A DNA stretch of 64,000 nt, from the NCBI GenBank assembly GCA_947579665.1, contig OX388347.1:21320562-21384561 (forward strand), written 5' to 3'. Positions 23,580 through 33,330 of the stretch are shown piece by piece. This DNA is from Sympetrum striolatum (taxonomy: Eukaryota > Arthropoda > Insecta > Odonata > Libellulidae). Below the pieces are notes generated by a model, which was given only the letters and a program-made list of their open reading frames with translations, made no database searches and was not told the origin of the DNA. Position 1 is the stretch's first letter. Each line of letters starts with the position of its first letter. The translations under genes and the position numbers were made by a program.

Positions 23580-25520
23580 ACTCACTCACTGTTACTTGCT
23601 GTCGAATCGGAAAAACTTACTTCGGCGTAAAAGCTGAATTAATGCATTTATAAAATGCGAAGTTTACTAAATGCACCAAAATGCCAGCAGTAAGCGAAAG
23701 GATGCCATCGAATCTAAGAGATTTCTCATTCATATATTTCCTAATGTAATTCGTTTAAAATGTCCCATGAATGAACTAAATTGATAGGATAAAAATAAAC
23801 AAATTAATGTAGTTTAGGAAGTCAATAATTCTCTCAAGTCGTCTAGGATTTTGCTGAAGAACGATTCTGTATTAAAAATAGGCATGAATACATCATTTCA
23901 GGCCACAATAGTGCAAAGGGACAGGAATAAGATTACTCAACTTAAAGTAGGAGTTGTAAAACGAATTATTTTACATCTCAGTGACTTCCATTGCAAACCA
24001 CGGAATAATAATTATCATTAATATCTTTAATACAAAATGAGGTAAAAAAGTGAAATTTTACCCAAAATAAATTATCTTATAAACTACGCTACTTGTTTTC
24101 CGTAAAAACTTAACAAATTTATGAGTATCCAGTACGGATTTGATTTTAGGCGCAAGCTGAAGGCCTCGACATATATGCGGCCAAAAAAGGTTTTTTTGTC
24201 GTTTTTAAAGACGTATAATCCCTTAGTTAGGCCTCAAACAGGTCCTTCCGTCAAGAACCTCTAATTAATAAAATTACCTCTTGAATGAATTAACTATCAG
24301 CTATGTTGAACGTCCCCGCCTCCCCGCCAAAACAATTTCTTATTTACGCTTTCACATATTTCGTATTTCATTTTACAGCGTCTTCAGCGGGTCAAAGGAA
24401 CGCAGCTAGCTGAGGTTTTAGAGCTATTTGGAACTACCCTCAGAGCATTTAGCTATGATTCTTTCTTATAGCCATATGTTTCGTTTTATTACTGCGGCCT
24501 AAACCTTGAAATTGTAATAGTCTACTTTTGAGTAATATTCTGTTTCTGAAATTATATTTTATTATTATAGGATTCGTAAGTCACGGAAACTATTTTAGAA
24601 AAATTTTTCAATTTTCTTAACTTATTAAACGTGAGCAATGTATTTGTATGGTTACCTCTTCTCCAGTATTTGTTCTTCTTATTCTGTCTCCTGCATTTTT
24701 GACCCATATCTTCTTGTAAGTGTCTGTAAATGAGTCTCTTTTACTTATCTCCTCCCTCTCAAAAATAATATAAATCCCTTACTTTGGCACTACCCCCTGT
24801 TTTTAAATCTTCAAAAAGGAAACCTGATGTACTAGTCGATTGCAAAATTTTTGCAAACTGTGTATTTTGAGTATCAGAAATATATATATTCCTTGTTTGA
24901 TATTTAGAGTATTGCTCATTGTTATGCCATCCATTGAGGTGAACATGTAAACAGAAGTACCTTTAATAATTGTATTAAGGGTTCATAATGAGGTATAGTT
25001 CCTTATACAGTTTATTGCATGTTTATTGATGCACTTCTAATATTAAATTATAATTTCATTGTGCAGTAACTGACAACTTGGAAAATTGTGCACTTCAAAT
25101 ACTTATATTCTTTGCTGATTTCAATTTCATATCTACTACTGTTTTATAAAATATCTAATGCTCTGCTTTGAATGATGCATGAATATAATTACCCATCCAC
25201 TGTATTTATCTCAAAAAATGCTACTTGATGATTAATTCATTCAACATGATCCTTGTAATTATATCAACAGAGCGAAGATTTGAGTTCTATCCTTGAAATT
25301 GCTAATAGAGTCCATTGTGTCAAATATCAATTTTAAGCCCTGATGGAATGATTGTCAGTCTCCCAGTTTGACAGCATGATTCAGGTATATTATTGAAAAT
25401 CATACTTATGACGTCTCATACTTACATATTTATGTCTGGTAAATACTTACACATTCATGTCTGTTCAAATTAATTTTTACAGGAATCTTCCAATATTTAC
25501 AGATATATAACTAATTAGAA
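23580..25520. other. Unassigned AT-rich sequence
   Basis: No domain or repeat recognised. A possible splice acceptor (TTTCATTTTACAG, about 24,370-24,381) precedes a short open frame to about 24,470 (LQRVKGTQLAEVLELFG...), but this is too short to separate from chance. Confidence 0.3.
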
Positions 25521-25530
25521 AGAAATTGCA

Positions 25531-25720
25531 GGTTTGAGGACAGGCAGTATATTCTTTGTGGGGATCCTGCGTATCCTCTGAAAGAATTGATACTCTGCCC
25601 TTATCCTAATATGTACCAAGATGGATGGATCCCCTTGTGGAGTGGGGCTTTGGAAAACTTATAAGATAATTTGCCCTCCTAGATTTCAAGAAATACCAGA
25701 AACTAGTTCTGCAAGATGTC
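25531..25720 (+). pseudogene. Harbinger-like nuclease (DDE) fragment
   Basis: After an AG acceptor-like site at about 25,530 the frame reads FEDRQYILCGDPAYPLKELI followed by LCPYPN. The G-D-x-A-Y-P-L...P-Y arrangement is the motif around the second catalytic aspartate of PIF/Harbinger (HARBI1-type) nucleases. The expected FN...R...VE..FG continuation is not clean. It lies upstream of, and on the same strand as, an N-terminal Harbinger fragment at 27.55 kb, so the two cannot belong to one collinear gene. Confidence 0.6.
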
Positions 25721-26059
25721 TTGAGATCACTACAGTGGTATGTTTCATGCAGCTGTTAGTTTGATCAAATGTAATACCTGCCTCTATGGCAGTTAAACTT
25801 CTTAAGTTTCAGTTTACTGGTGATTTAAACATTGATATTCTTTCAAATAACTGTATACAAAGAGCTTTTCATTCAGTCCTTTCTCTGAATCAAATATTTC
25901 CCATTTCTTTTATCTTTTAAATCAGGAAACATGGTCCAATTTATAGGATCTTGATGACTTTAATGTTAGTTTTAACAAGTGTTTACTTTAAATATACGCT
26001 TTATTGCTTTTACAAAAAAAGAGAAGAAGCCATTAAAAGATACTGCAAATAAGTGTAAA

Positions 26060-26630
26060 GTTAATGATGCACAAAGGAGAGAGACATATTTCTCTCTTTA
26101 AAGATATTATAGGCAAAAGGTTCTATTAATGATAAAAGAATTCTGAATGCAGACAATAAATAAAGGAAATCAGGAAAGTTATTAAGGAATCAACTAACTC
26201 ATGCAGATCTCAATCAATCCCCAGGATCTCTGGACTCTCTGGAAATTTTATATCAGATTTTTCACTCTTGGCTGATACATTTATAAAATAATTTTCATTG
26301 GAAAGTAACCCTCCCTCTAAAAAACCAAATGTAGATGATTATTCTGCTCACCCAAAAGTGTGTAGCACTCTATTTCTTTTTCCATCCACTTATAATGAAC
26401 TTGACATTATTTTCCGTAATTTAGGATCTAAACTTACTGCATGTCTAGAGTAATAAAATACTCATTCAATGTTATCAAACTACCTCTTCTTTATCTTATT
26501 AATGAATCCTTAAGGCTGGGAGTTTATCCTTCTCCACTTCAGTCTGCAAAAATTACTTGCCCTTAATAATATGCCTTTATGTGCAAATATACCCTACCCA
26601 TTTCCTTATTTAAGATATTATTTCTCCTCA
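26060..26630 (+). pseudogene. Reverse-transcriptase fragment (linker to RT motif 2)
   Basis: Translation in one dominant frame gives FSLLADTFIK, SNPPSKKPNVDDY, FPSTYNELDIIFRNLGSKLTA and, after a stop, LLYLINESLRLGVYPSPLQSAKIT. This matches the segment just upstream of and into the RT domain of Jockey-like elements (ADxFNxYF ... EVxxIIxxLKxKKAxGxD ... NxSLxxGxFPxxxKxAKV). The catalytic YADD region is absent and stops interrupt the frame. Confidence 0.65.
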
Positions 26631-26810
26631 ATGAAATATCATTAGTGGTGCTCAGCTTAATGCATATTTTCCCCTACATGTCTAGCATGTATTACAAGTC
26701 CATTATGCTGCCATTACCCCTTGCCTTTAAAAATAAAGAGACTTGAATATATATTTTATTTATATCTATAACATATCAGGTATGACATTTAATGAATGGG
26801 CCACATTGAC
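26576..26810 (+). repeat. Dispersed repeat, inverted copy at 30,480-30,740
   Basis: A block starting TATGTGCAAATATACC and running through ATGTCTAGCATGTATTA and CCTTGCCT to an AT-rich end matches the reverse complement of about 30,480-30,740 at high identity, with small indels. It starts at the 3' edge of the RT fragment here. The partner has different flanking sequence, so the two are independent insertions of one family or a local inverted duplication. Confidence 0.75.
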
Positions 26811-27254
26811 ATCACCTAATGAAATAGTCGAGTCTTTGAATAGAGTTTGTATAATTAGATATATTTTTAACTAAGTAATACGTTATAGATGAATCAAGGT
26901 AGTAAGTAATTTTTATTGGCATAATTGTCAACTACATGAATGGGGTAATTACTGTTTACCTTCAAATACAAATGCATATTATTGATATATAATGGACAGG
27001 ATACTCTGTTTAAGGCCTGATGCACACATTTTTTATGCATGTTAATGCAGCCTTTGCCAGAAAAATCAGTGCACATATAAATGATTCTGATGTGCATTGT
27101 TGCAGCTATAGAGAATGTACATTTTCATTTGTCTGTTTAGCATCCTCGTCGCTCACTTGTTTGTGCTGTCTTTGAACTTTTGAGCCCTGTCTGTGTAGTT
27201 GGGTGATAGGCATGATGTATGCATCTTCAAGATCTATAAAAACTTCCTAATTAA

Positions 27255-27560
27255 ATCAAGGTAAGTAAGCATGAGATAGGGAAAAAGTATAACTAATGAT
27301 ATGCATTCTTGGATTTAATGAGGAGATCTATGGCATTACTGACTGAAAGAGTTTTTTTTTTTCAACGGATAGCTGAGTGGCGGCCATGTGGGAGGTTCAT
27401 ACAAATATTACATTAACTTTATTAATTTGAGGTAATTAAGCATGAGATAGAAAGTGAAAACGTATAACTTACGATGTGCTGTAACTGATCCAAAGAGAAT
27501 ATCTGTAAAATTATTGACTGAAAGCATTGTAGCAGTTAATCGCTAAGTCATGGCGGTGAT
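27255..27560 (+). repeat. Diverged tandem duplication, spacing about 175 bp
   Basis: The segment AGGTAAGTAAGCATGAGATAG...TTACTGACTGAAAG (about 27,259-27,350) recurs at about 27,430-27,525, each followed by CGGATAGCTGAGTGGCGG or CGCTAAGTCATGGCGG. The second copy runs directly into the Harbinger-like reading frame, so this may be the 5' untranslated region of that element. Confidence 0.65.
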
Positions 27561-28091
27561 GGAGGAATGCATGGAATAAGTGGTATTAGCGGAATTGGAT
27601 TCAAAAGAGGAGGAAGAATTTCTAAGTTACTCCTTATTGCCATTCCATGGAGGCATTTGCTCTAGAGGCACTTATGGCAGAATGATCCTAGAAAAGTTGA
27701 GTGAGGAAGGATTGAAGCTGCTTTCCAGATTTAAACTGCAGTATCTGTAGCAGTTGAGGGTTCTCTTTGGAATACCTGAAGTTATGAGAACAGAAGGAAG
27801 GCTCCATGCTACTGGTAAGTTTAATGCTCAATATGTTCAAATTGTTTACTTTTAGGCATGTATGTGATGTATGAATTGCTTTGCAGGCATCAAAGGGTTA
27901 TGCATAGTCTTCGTCGCTTAGCCTACTCTAATTGATGGAGTGATCTAGAACAATTCTTAAGTCTTTCAACCCCTTATCTGTCAAGAATTTCCACTGAGAT
28001 AGAAAATATTGTCAACTGTAAGAGGCGTCTTTCTACTGATCTTGGAAATTTGAGGTTTCTTAATGAAGAAAAATCAAGGATCTACTCTGAG
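27550..28091 (+). pseudogene. PIF/Harbinger-like transposase, N-terminal exons (decayed)
   Basis: Exon 1 from ATG 27,550 meets a stop after nine codons, then continues in frame as VVLAELDSKEEEEFLSY, later LRVLFGIPEVMRTEGRLHATG. A canonical donor (G|GTAAGT, 27,815) and acceptor (TTGCAG, ending 27,896) define an 82-bp intron. Exon 2 reads GIKGLCIV and, after a one-base shift, LRRLAYSN, a stop, then WSDLEQF and LSRISTEIENIV, ending at a second donor-like GAG|GTAAAG (28,091/28,092). The G-x-x-A/G-L-C-I-x-L-R-R-L-A-Y-x-N sequence with S-D-L is diagnostic of HARBI1-like proteins. Stops and a shift make it inactive. The nuclease half is not found downstream. Confidence 0.75.
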
Positions 28092-28424
28092 GTAAAGTGA
28101 TTTTCTTGGAAATACGTAGTGTTTTTTTCTTAGAAGGAATTTTTGCTTGTAATGCTAAGGTAGTATTGGAGTTTATGAAGTTTCCTTTTTCGAAATTTCA
28201 ACCAACCAGAGGCTATAATGATGAAAGGATCCACATTGAGAAATTTATTAATAAATTTCTACGAGTATTTTATTACTTTTTGATGTCACCTCTTCTAATT
28301 CCATCTACTCTTTTGGATTTCCCTATTTCCTAAGCTCTAAACAATTTTCTCAATGTCATCAACTCTTGCCTCTGGTAGTAGCATACGGTGTTTCAGTGAC
28401 TGAGAATGACTAATTTGGATTATC

Positions 28425-28715
28425 ATGTAATTACAAAAACCTTTCCTGTTTAACAATATTTATTTTAACCTTTTTAAGGATTTTATACCAAAAGTAATCA
28501 AAGGTAATCCTCCAAAGATGGAGGCTTCAGTGCAAAATAGGTAGAGCTTTGAAAATAATAATGGGAAATATATTACCTACATCAAATCTATTACCTATCA
28601 CAGAAGTATTTCGATTATCATGTAATAACAAAAAGCTTTCCTGTTTAACAATCTGTATTAGTAAATCTTTTTAAGCAATCAAAGGTAATCCTCCAAAGAT
28701 GGTTGATTCACTGAA
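28425..28715 (+). repeat. Tandem repeat, two units about 187 bp apart
   Basis: GATTATCATGTAAT(T/A)ACAAAAA(C/G)CTTTCCTG and the later AATCAAAGGTAATCCTCCAAAGATGG occur in both units (starts about 28,420 and 28,614). The second copy has a small internal deletion. No coding capacity. Confidence 0.8.
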
Positions 28716-29100
28716 AAGTAATAATGATAATATTTTATTTGGTCCAAAGATCTACAATTGTTGATATAGGATGAGCCATGTTATAGATAGAATGGATCTC
28801 GCATTTCACACTTATAATTTTCATCCAAATATTACAGCTACAGAATAGTACTAACTATAGTTCAGCAAATGTCTTGAGTTAATCAGACATAAAATACTCA
28901 CTGACAGAATAGTAAAGATGATTTGATAAAGAATCCACAACTTTTTTCCTAAAAGAATGTACAGAGCATGATTCTTATATGCTATCACCCAACTTCTTAT
29001 ACAACATAAGTCCCATTGATATGGGACTTAAAGCAGTTTTTCTCGTTCTAACAGAGGGGTCTATGAAGGTCCTTCCCACATGTTCCATAGCTGTGAACAT
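28716..29100. other. Unassigned AT-rich sequence
   Basis: No gene or repeat recognised between the 187-bp repeat and the reverse-transcriptase remnant. Confidence 0.3.
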
Positions 29101-29104
29101 CATA

Positions 29105-29597
29105 ATTTTTCTTAAAACTTCATTAGTTTTTTTGTGGACAAAGCCATAGCTAATATGAACAAACAGGGGACTGGCAAAAGGTTCAGTTTATGAAATAGTG
29201 GGCGGCTTGGAGCATCGTGTCTTGCATTGCATATTAACTTTAAAGCCCTTTTTTGTAACCTGAAGATAACACCTGCTTGGGGTGAGGAACCCCTAAAACC
29301 CAAACCCAGACACTAAACATAATGTGGGGATAAAAACCACCAAATTATAAGGACAATAGCACTTCAGGAGAAACAGTTTTCCTAATATATCTAATGAGGT
29401 AGCTGGTGGAGCTAAGTTTATTGCTTAAAGTGTTAATATGTTCCAGCCATGACAACTGGCTATTTATTATTGTCCCTAAACGTCTTGTCAACTGGGCTTA
29501 TGGAATAATCTGATTTTCGATTGTAGTGAAATTTATTTTTATAGGCAAAATATTGTAATTGAGCCTTATCAACATTCAAACTCAGCTTATTTTTATT
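29105..29597 (-). pseudogene. Reverse-transcriptase C-terminal remnant, interrupted by a MITE
   Basis: Reading the minus strand from about 29,580 down: NKLSLNVDKAQ (the Wxxx-N-x-L-x-L-N-x-x-K-T motif after RT), then after a gap KLSSTSYLIRYIRKTVSPEVLLSL, then FRLQKRALKLICNARHDAPS and RPLFHKLNLLPVPCLFILAM. This order (S-S-xx-Y-xx-R...L-Q-K-R-A-x-R-x-I...C-K-P-L-F-x-K-L-x-I-L-x-x-x-x-L-Y-I) is the post-RT region of Jockey/CR1-type proteins. Several frames and stops are involved. The coding sequence breaks exactly where the MITE at 29,599 begins, so the MITE probably inserted into this retrotransposon copy. Confidence 0.75.
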
Positions 29598-29598
29598 A

Positions 29599-30123
29599 CC
29601 GTATTTCCCGGCCCATAAGATGCACCGGCGCATAAGACGCACCTTGATTTTTCAGGTAAGAATTTACAAAAAAACTGATACTTTGTGACATATGGTTGAG
29701 TGCCGGTAAACTCTTTATCGCGAGAGAAACTATGTATTAGCATAGGGATGACATCTCCATTTGCCCAATGTGTATAAGTATTGCAGCAGCACCACATGCG
29801 AGATTAAACTAAACTGCTACATAGTATGCATTTCCAATTTCCCTGGGAAGTTTTTTAAAGGAAGTTCTGTCATCGAAATATTAAAACTGTATTCCTTACT
29901 ACTTAATCAAAAAAGTGTTATCATTGAAATTTGTAATTAACTGAACTATTTTCAATGCCTGATATGGTAAAAATACTTATTGGTATGCATTTATCCCGCG
30001 AATCAGCTTGCTTATTATAGGACGGAGTTATACCCATATATACCATCGGTCCATAAGACGCAGACTTATTTTAGAGCATATTTTGGAGTAAAAAAAGTGC
30101 GTCTTATAGGCCGGGAAATACGG
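29599..30123. mobile_element. 525-bp MITE flanked by TA
   Basis: The terminal inverted repeats are about 28 bp: left CCGTATTTCCCGGCCCATAA and right (reverse complement) CCGTATTTCCCGGCCTATAA, each continuing GA(T/C)GCAC. TA flanks both ends (29,597-29,598 and 30,124-30,125). Further copies of ATAAGACGCA lie just inside both ends, giving repeated subterminal motifs. No coding capacity. A TA duplication points to a Tc1/mariner-type source, but I cannot name the family. Confidence 0.8.
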
Positions 30124-30214
30124 TATATGGATCTCTGCCAGACCTCTTAAATGGGATCACATAGTTCGCCACTTCTGTCCTCTCCTCTTGAACGCCTATA
30201 AAGTAAACAAATGA

Positions 30215-30365
30215 AAAAAAATTGAATAAATCTATTCAATTTTTCACTCACTTCCTCTCAATGAGTGAATCACTCACTTCAAACAATCAAATAGATCTAT
30301 TCGATTTTTCACTCGCTAAAAACAATAAAAAAAATTCACTTGGTTTGGATAGAGTGAAAAATCAA
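30215..30365 (+). repeat. Short AT-rich repeats (ATCTATTCRATTTTTCACTC)
   Basis: The 20-nt block with consensus ATCTATTCRATTTTTCACTC occurs near 30,231 and 30,294. A partial inverted match (GAGTGAAAAATCAAAAC) lies near 30,354. It looks like a small degenerate tandem/inverted cluster without coding capacity. Confidence 0.6.
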
Positions 30366-30479
30366 AACACTTTATTAGAATAATTCAATTAAAGTAAGCA
30401 ATCGAATTATGTATTCAATTGTTTTCATTTGATTGTTCTCACCTCTAATCACAACCATGTATTTATTAAGAAAATAAAC

Positions 30480-30740
30480 TAGAAATCTTAATAAGGGTGC
30501 TTTATGTACTACTATCACTGGATGTGATATATTATATATATAAAAGAAAACAATATTCAAGTCTCTTTACTTTTACAGGCAAGGGGTAAGGGCAACATAA
30601 AGGACTTATAATACATGCTAGACATATAGGCCACAAGTTCCCAAACTATGCATAAAGTTGTGCACCACTGATGATTTTTATTGAGAAGAAATAATATCTG
30701 AAATAAGGAAATGGGTAAGGTATATTTGCACATAGGGGCA
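30480..30740 (-). repeat. Dispersed repeat, inverted partner of 26,576-26,810
   Basis: Reverse complement matches the copy at 26.6 kb from TATGTGCAAATATACC through ATGTCTAGCATGTATTA to the AT-rich end. Copy lengths differ by small indels only, for example a CTTGTGGCC-containing insertion in this copy. The 62-codon frame across it is shared non-coding sequence, not a gene. Confidence 0.75.
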
Positions 30741-31990
30741 TGCACCCAGGAAAATGGACTTAAATGAAGTCTGACTGGACCAGGAATCTAACTTCTCAAC
30801 CTGGGAGGCTGTTTTTAGAGTTCCCTTAATACTTTCTGGTAGTGTGTTGTTACACGATTATAAAAAAAACATAAAATGGATCCCAAAGAGTAGCTTTTAT
30901 TCACATTGAGTCACATGTGCTTCATATTTCAACAATATACATTTATTGTATCCAGAAGCTTCATCTCATATTTATGTAGTGATACCTATACAGTTGTTAC
31001 TATGTATTCTATCTTATCAATTTTGAACTATTTTTTAGTATAAAACAAGAAAGGTAACTGTTCCAACAGCAATGTATCAATAATTGAATAAGATTAAGGA
31101 AAAGTTACCCCTTTGTTAAATAACTACCACTAGTGCTATGTAATATTTCTTGTAAGTGAAGAAAATATGTATGATAGACATGCTTGAATTTTGAGAAGAA
31201 ACGAAGGAGAAAAAGTCTGCCACAGACAGAACCAGGACTAATATTTCTTTAAAAATTTTCATTAATAAGTATGCTTACAATATCTTTCCTTGATGAAGTA
31301 AATTGTCATTAAAAATCTTGACAACTCACACACCTTCTGAAATACTCTTCTCTTAAATATGAATCCACTTATGTCACTGCTTGGGCCTGAATTAATATAT
31401 TCAATTATAATGAAATCAAAATAACTTCGAGCAAGAAATTCATTGTGCATCCCATTAATTTTTCTACTTATCCTTTATTCCTTCTACTTAAATGAAACAT
31501 CTTCGTTTATTTTATGTCTAGCTATCCAAGCTGATTTTAGGAAAATTATCTATTCAGAATCAGAAAAAACTGAAAGGCCGTGGGAGAGTGACTAATTTGC
31601 TGAGGTCACCTTTATAATTATTGCTGAATTACCTCAGCCAGAAAATTTTGGAGCTTGTAATATTTATTATAAAACTTGTATATAGATTAAGTATCTGAAT
31701 CTTCAGTTAGGTATTTGTGTTTACTTTTTTGCTTGTTTACATGCTTAATGATATTTCTGGCTTGATTTTAAGTAAATTGATGAAAGTTCGAATTGATTTT
31801 AATTTATGAGAAGTTGTTAGTGGTTGTTTTGCATTTATTTTATTTTGCAGCCACAATTTTCATTTACCTTTTATATGGAATATGCACATTTTCTTAGTCT
31901 TTTATTGAAATAGCTATGAAATCTTCAAATCACAAAATGAAAAGCTTTGAACTGTTCTGTTTAGTAGTTATACACATTGATTATTTTAGG
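30741..31990. other. Unassigned AT-rich sequence
   Basis: No domain, RNA gene or repeat recognised. Confidence 0.3.
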
Positions 31991-31991
31991 A

Positions 31992-32102
31992 TAATGAATA
32001 AAAACACTGTCATTTTTCACATTATTTTATTTTAGCCGTTAGCGAAACCGGTCGTACTCTAAAATAAAATAGTGAGGAAAATTACAGTGTTTTTATTCAT
32101 TA
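31992..32102. repeat. 44-bp inverted-repeat hairpin with GAAACCGGTC in the loop
   Basis: 31,992-32,035 pairs with 32,059-32,102 at 40 of 44 positions. The 23-nt loop (32,036-32,058) reads CCGTTAGCGAAACCGGTCGT plus three bases. The outer ends are TAATGAATAAAAACACTGT and its complement. It could be a tiny foldback element built from the tail of a Penelope-like or ribozyme-bearing element, because GAAACCGGTC recurs elsewhere in the window (49,777; 58,653 minus). No target duplication was seen. Confidence 0.8.
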
Positions 32103-32740
32103 TGTTAAATGGCTTTCCACAAAGTAATGCCTGAACATCTTGATTTCATTGATTATTTTAGTTTATAAACCTTACAAATACCATCCAAAGTTTTTCAGAA
32201 TTATCTTTTTACAGCTTTTTTTACGTAAAGAATGATATACTCTTCAAGAACTCAATTAATTGTCGCGTTGATTTTATTGGTGGTATCTGTGTGCATTCAG
32301 ATTGATTCTTTGCATACCCCTGAATTCTCTAAATTCATAGTTCCAGGGTAAACTTTGTGTCTAGAATGATTATGTATCAAAAAGTTACCAAGTGTTAATT
32401 TAGGGCAAGCTTAACATTTTATGAAATAATTTACATTTACAAATTTTATACATATATGTCAACCCTTTCATTTACTCTTGTAGGATTTTATTAATTTAAA
32501 TTATTCACATTCAGTGATTCCACTATTTTACAATGAATTCAGAAGAGTGAAAAATTACAGTTGATATGCATGGAAGCATTAACTAGAAACAAATCAACAG
32601 TAATAGTGAATATAACTCTTCATTAGAGGAGTAAGACTATTGGGGAAGGCAATATTAAAATAGTGAAACTAAATCCGGATAATCTACATGCAAGTTTACT
32701 AAATTGCGTGTGATAAAAATATCCAATTTAAGTAAGATTT
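32103..32740. other. Unassigned AT-rich sequence
   Basis: No gene or repeat recognised between the hairpin and the next reverse-transcriptase fragment. Confidence 0.3.
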
Positions 32741-32754
32741 CATTTAGTTAACTT

Positions 32755-33070
32755 AGGGAAGGGTATTTTGATATGTGATTTGTGGAAGAATTCTGTAGGC
32801 AGAGCACATGAAGAAATTGAATACTTGAATTTGAGAGGAAATATTTGAATTGGCTGACATGATCCAGATAGGAGAGCAATATGAAAATAAACCTCTGTGA
32901 TAGTCGACCCTTATCTGTGGAATGTAATTAAGAGTGTTATCAAATGTTAAAGAAAACTTGTAAGAAATTAACATAAAGGTACATTTTTGAGGATTTAATT
33001 TTAAATGCCTACATTTCAGACCACATGTTTTTTTTTTTTTTTTTTTTAAGTCTCCTGGAAACAGAGACAA
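32755..33070 (-). pseudogene. Degenerate reverse-transcriptase C-terminal fragment
   Basis: The 105-codon minus frame contains HLKLNPQKCTFMLISYK, the motif after RT in Jockey-like proteins (LKLNxxKCxxMxFSRK). After an apparent deletion come YCSPIWIMSANSNISSQIQVFNFFM and then YRILPQITY, resembling L-E-Y-C-S-x-V-W...I-x-x-V-Q-R-x-F-x-R. A 20-nt homopolymer (T on plus, 33,028-33,047) has replaced part of the preceding sequence. The catalytic region is absent. Confidence 0.6.
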
Positions 33071-33148
33071 TCCTCAAGGTAATCAATTTTGGTAAAAAGT
33101 TTTATTGTGTTTCTTAATACAGCTTCTTTGTTATTAAGGACTAAAGTA

Positions 33149-33330
33149 CAGTCAAAGTCCGTTATAATGAGTATGGCATAAAATGAGAGTTGCACTATAG
33201 CAAGTGATTTTTTGGCCGCTCTTCATCTCACAGCAAAAAGGATTGGAAGTTATGTCCGTTATAACCTGAGTTAACAAAAATTGGAAACATACTCATTGTA
33301 ACGTATACTCGTTATAGCTGATTTCTAATC
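33149..33330. mobile_element. Probable TA-type MITE (mariner/pogo-like ends)
   Basis: The left end CAGTCAAAGTCCGTTATAAT follows a TA. The right end, reverse-complemented, resembles it (GTTATAA or GCTATAACGAGTAT core, roughly 16 of 22 matches). Ends of the form CAGT..A..C.CGTTATAA are common in mariner/pogo-type non-autonomous elements. The right boundary is uncertain. Confidence 0.45.

Noticed and set aside
24360..24475. Candidate exon after TTTTACAG reading LQRVKGTQLAEVLELFG
   Set aside because: Only about 30 codons with no donor that fits and no family match; indistinguishable from chance.
30557..30745. 62-codon minus-strand frame
   Set aside because: It is the dispersed repeat also found at 26.6 kb, where the same DNA has no conserved reading.
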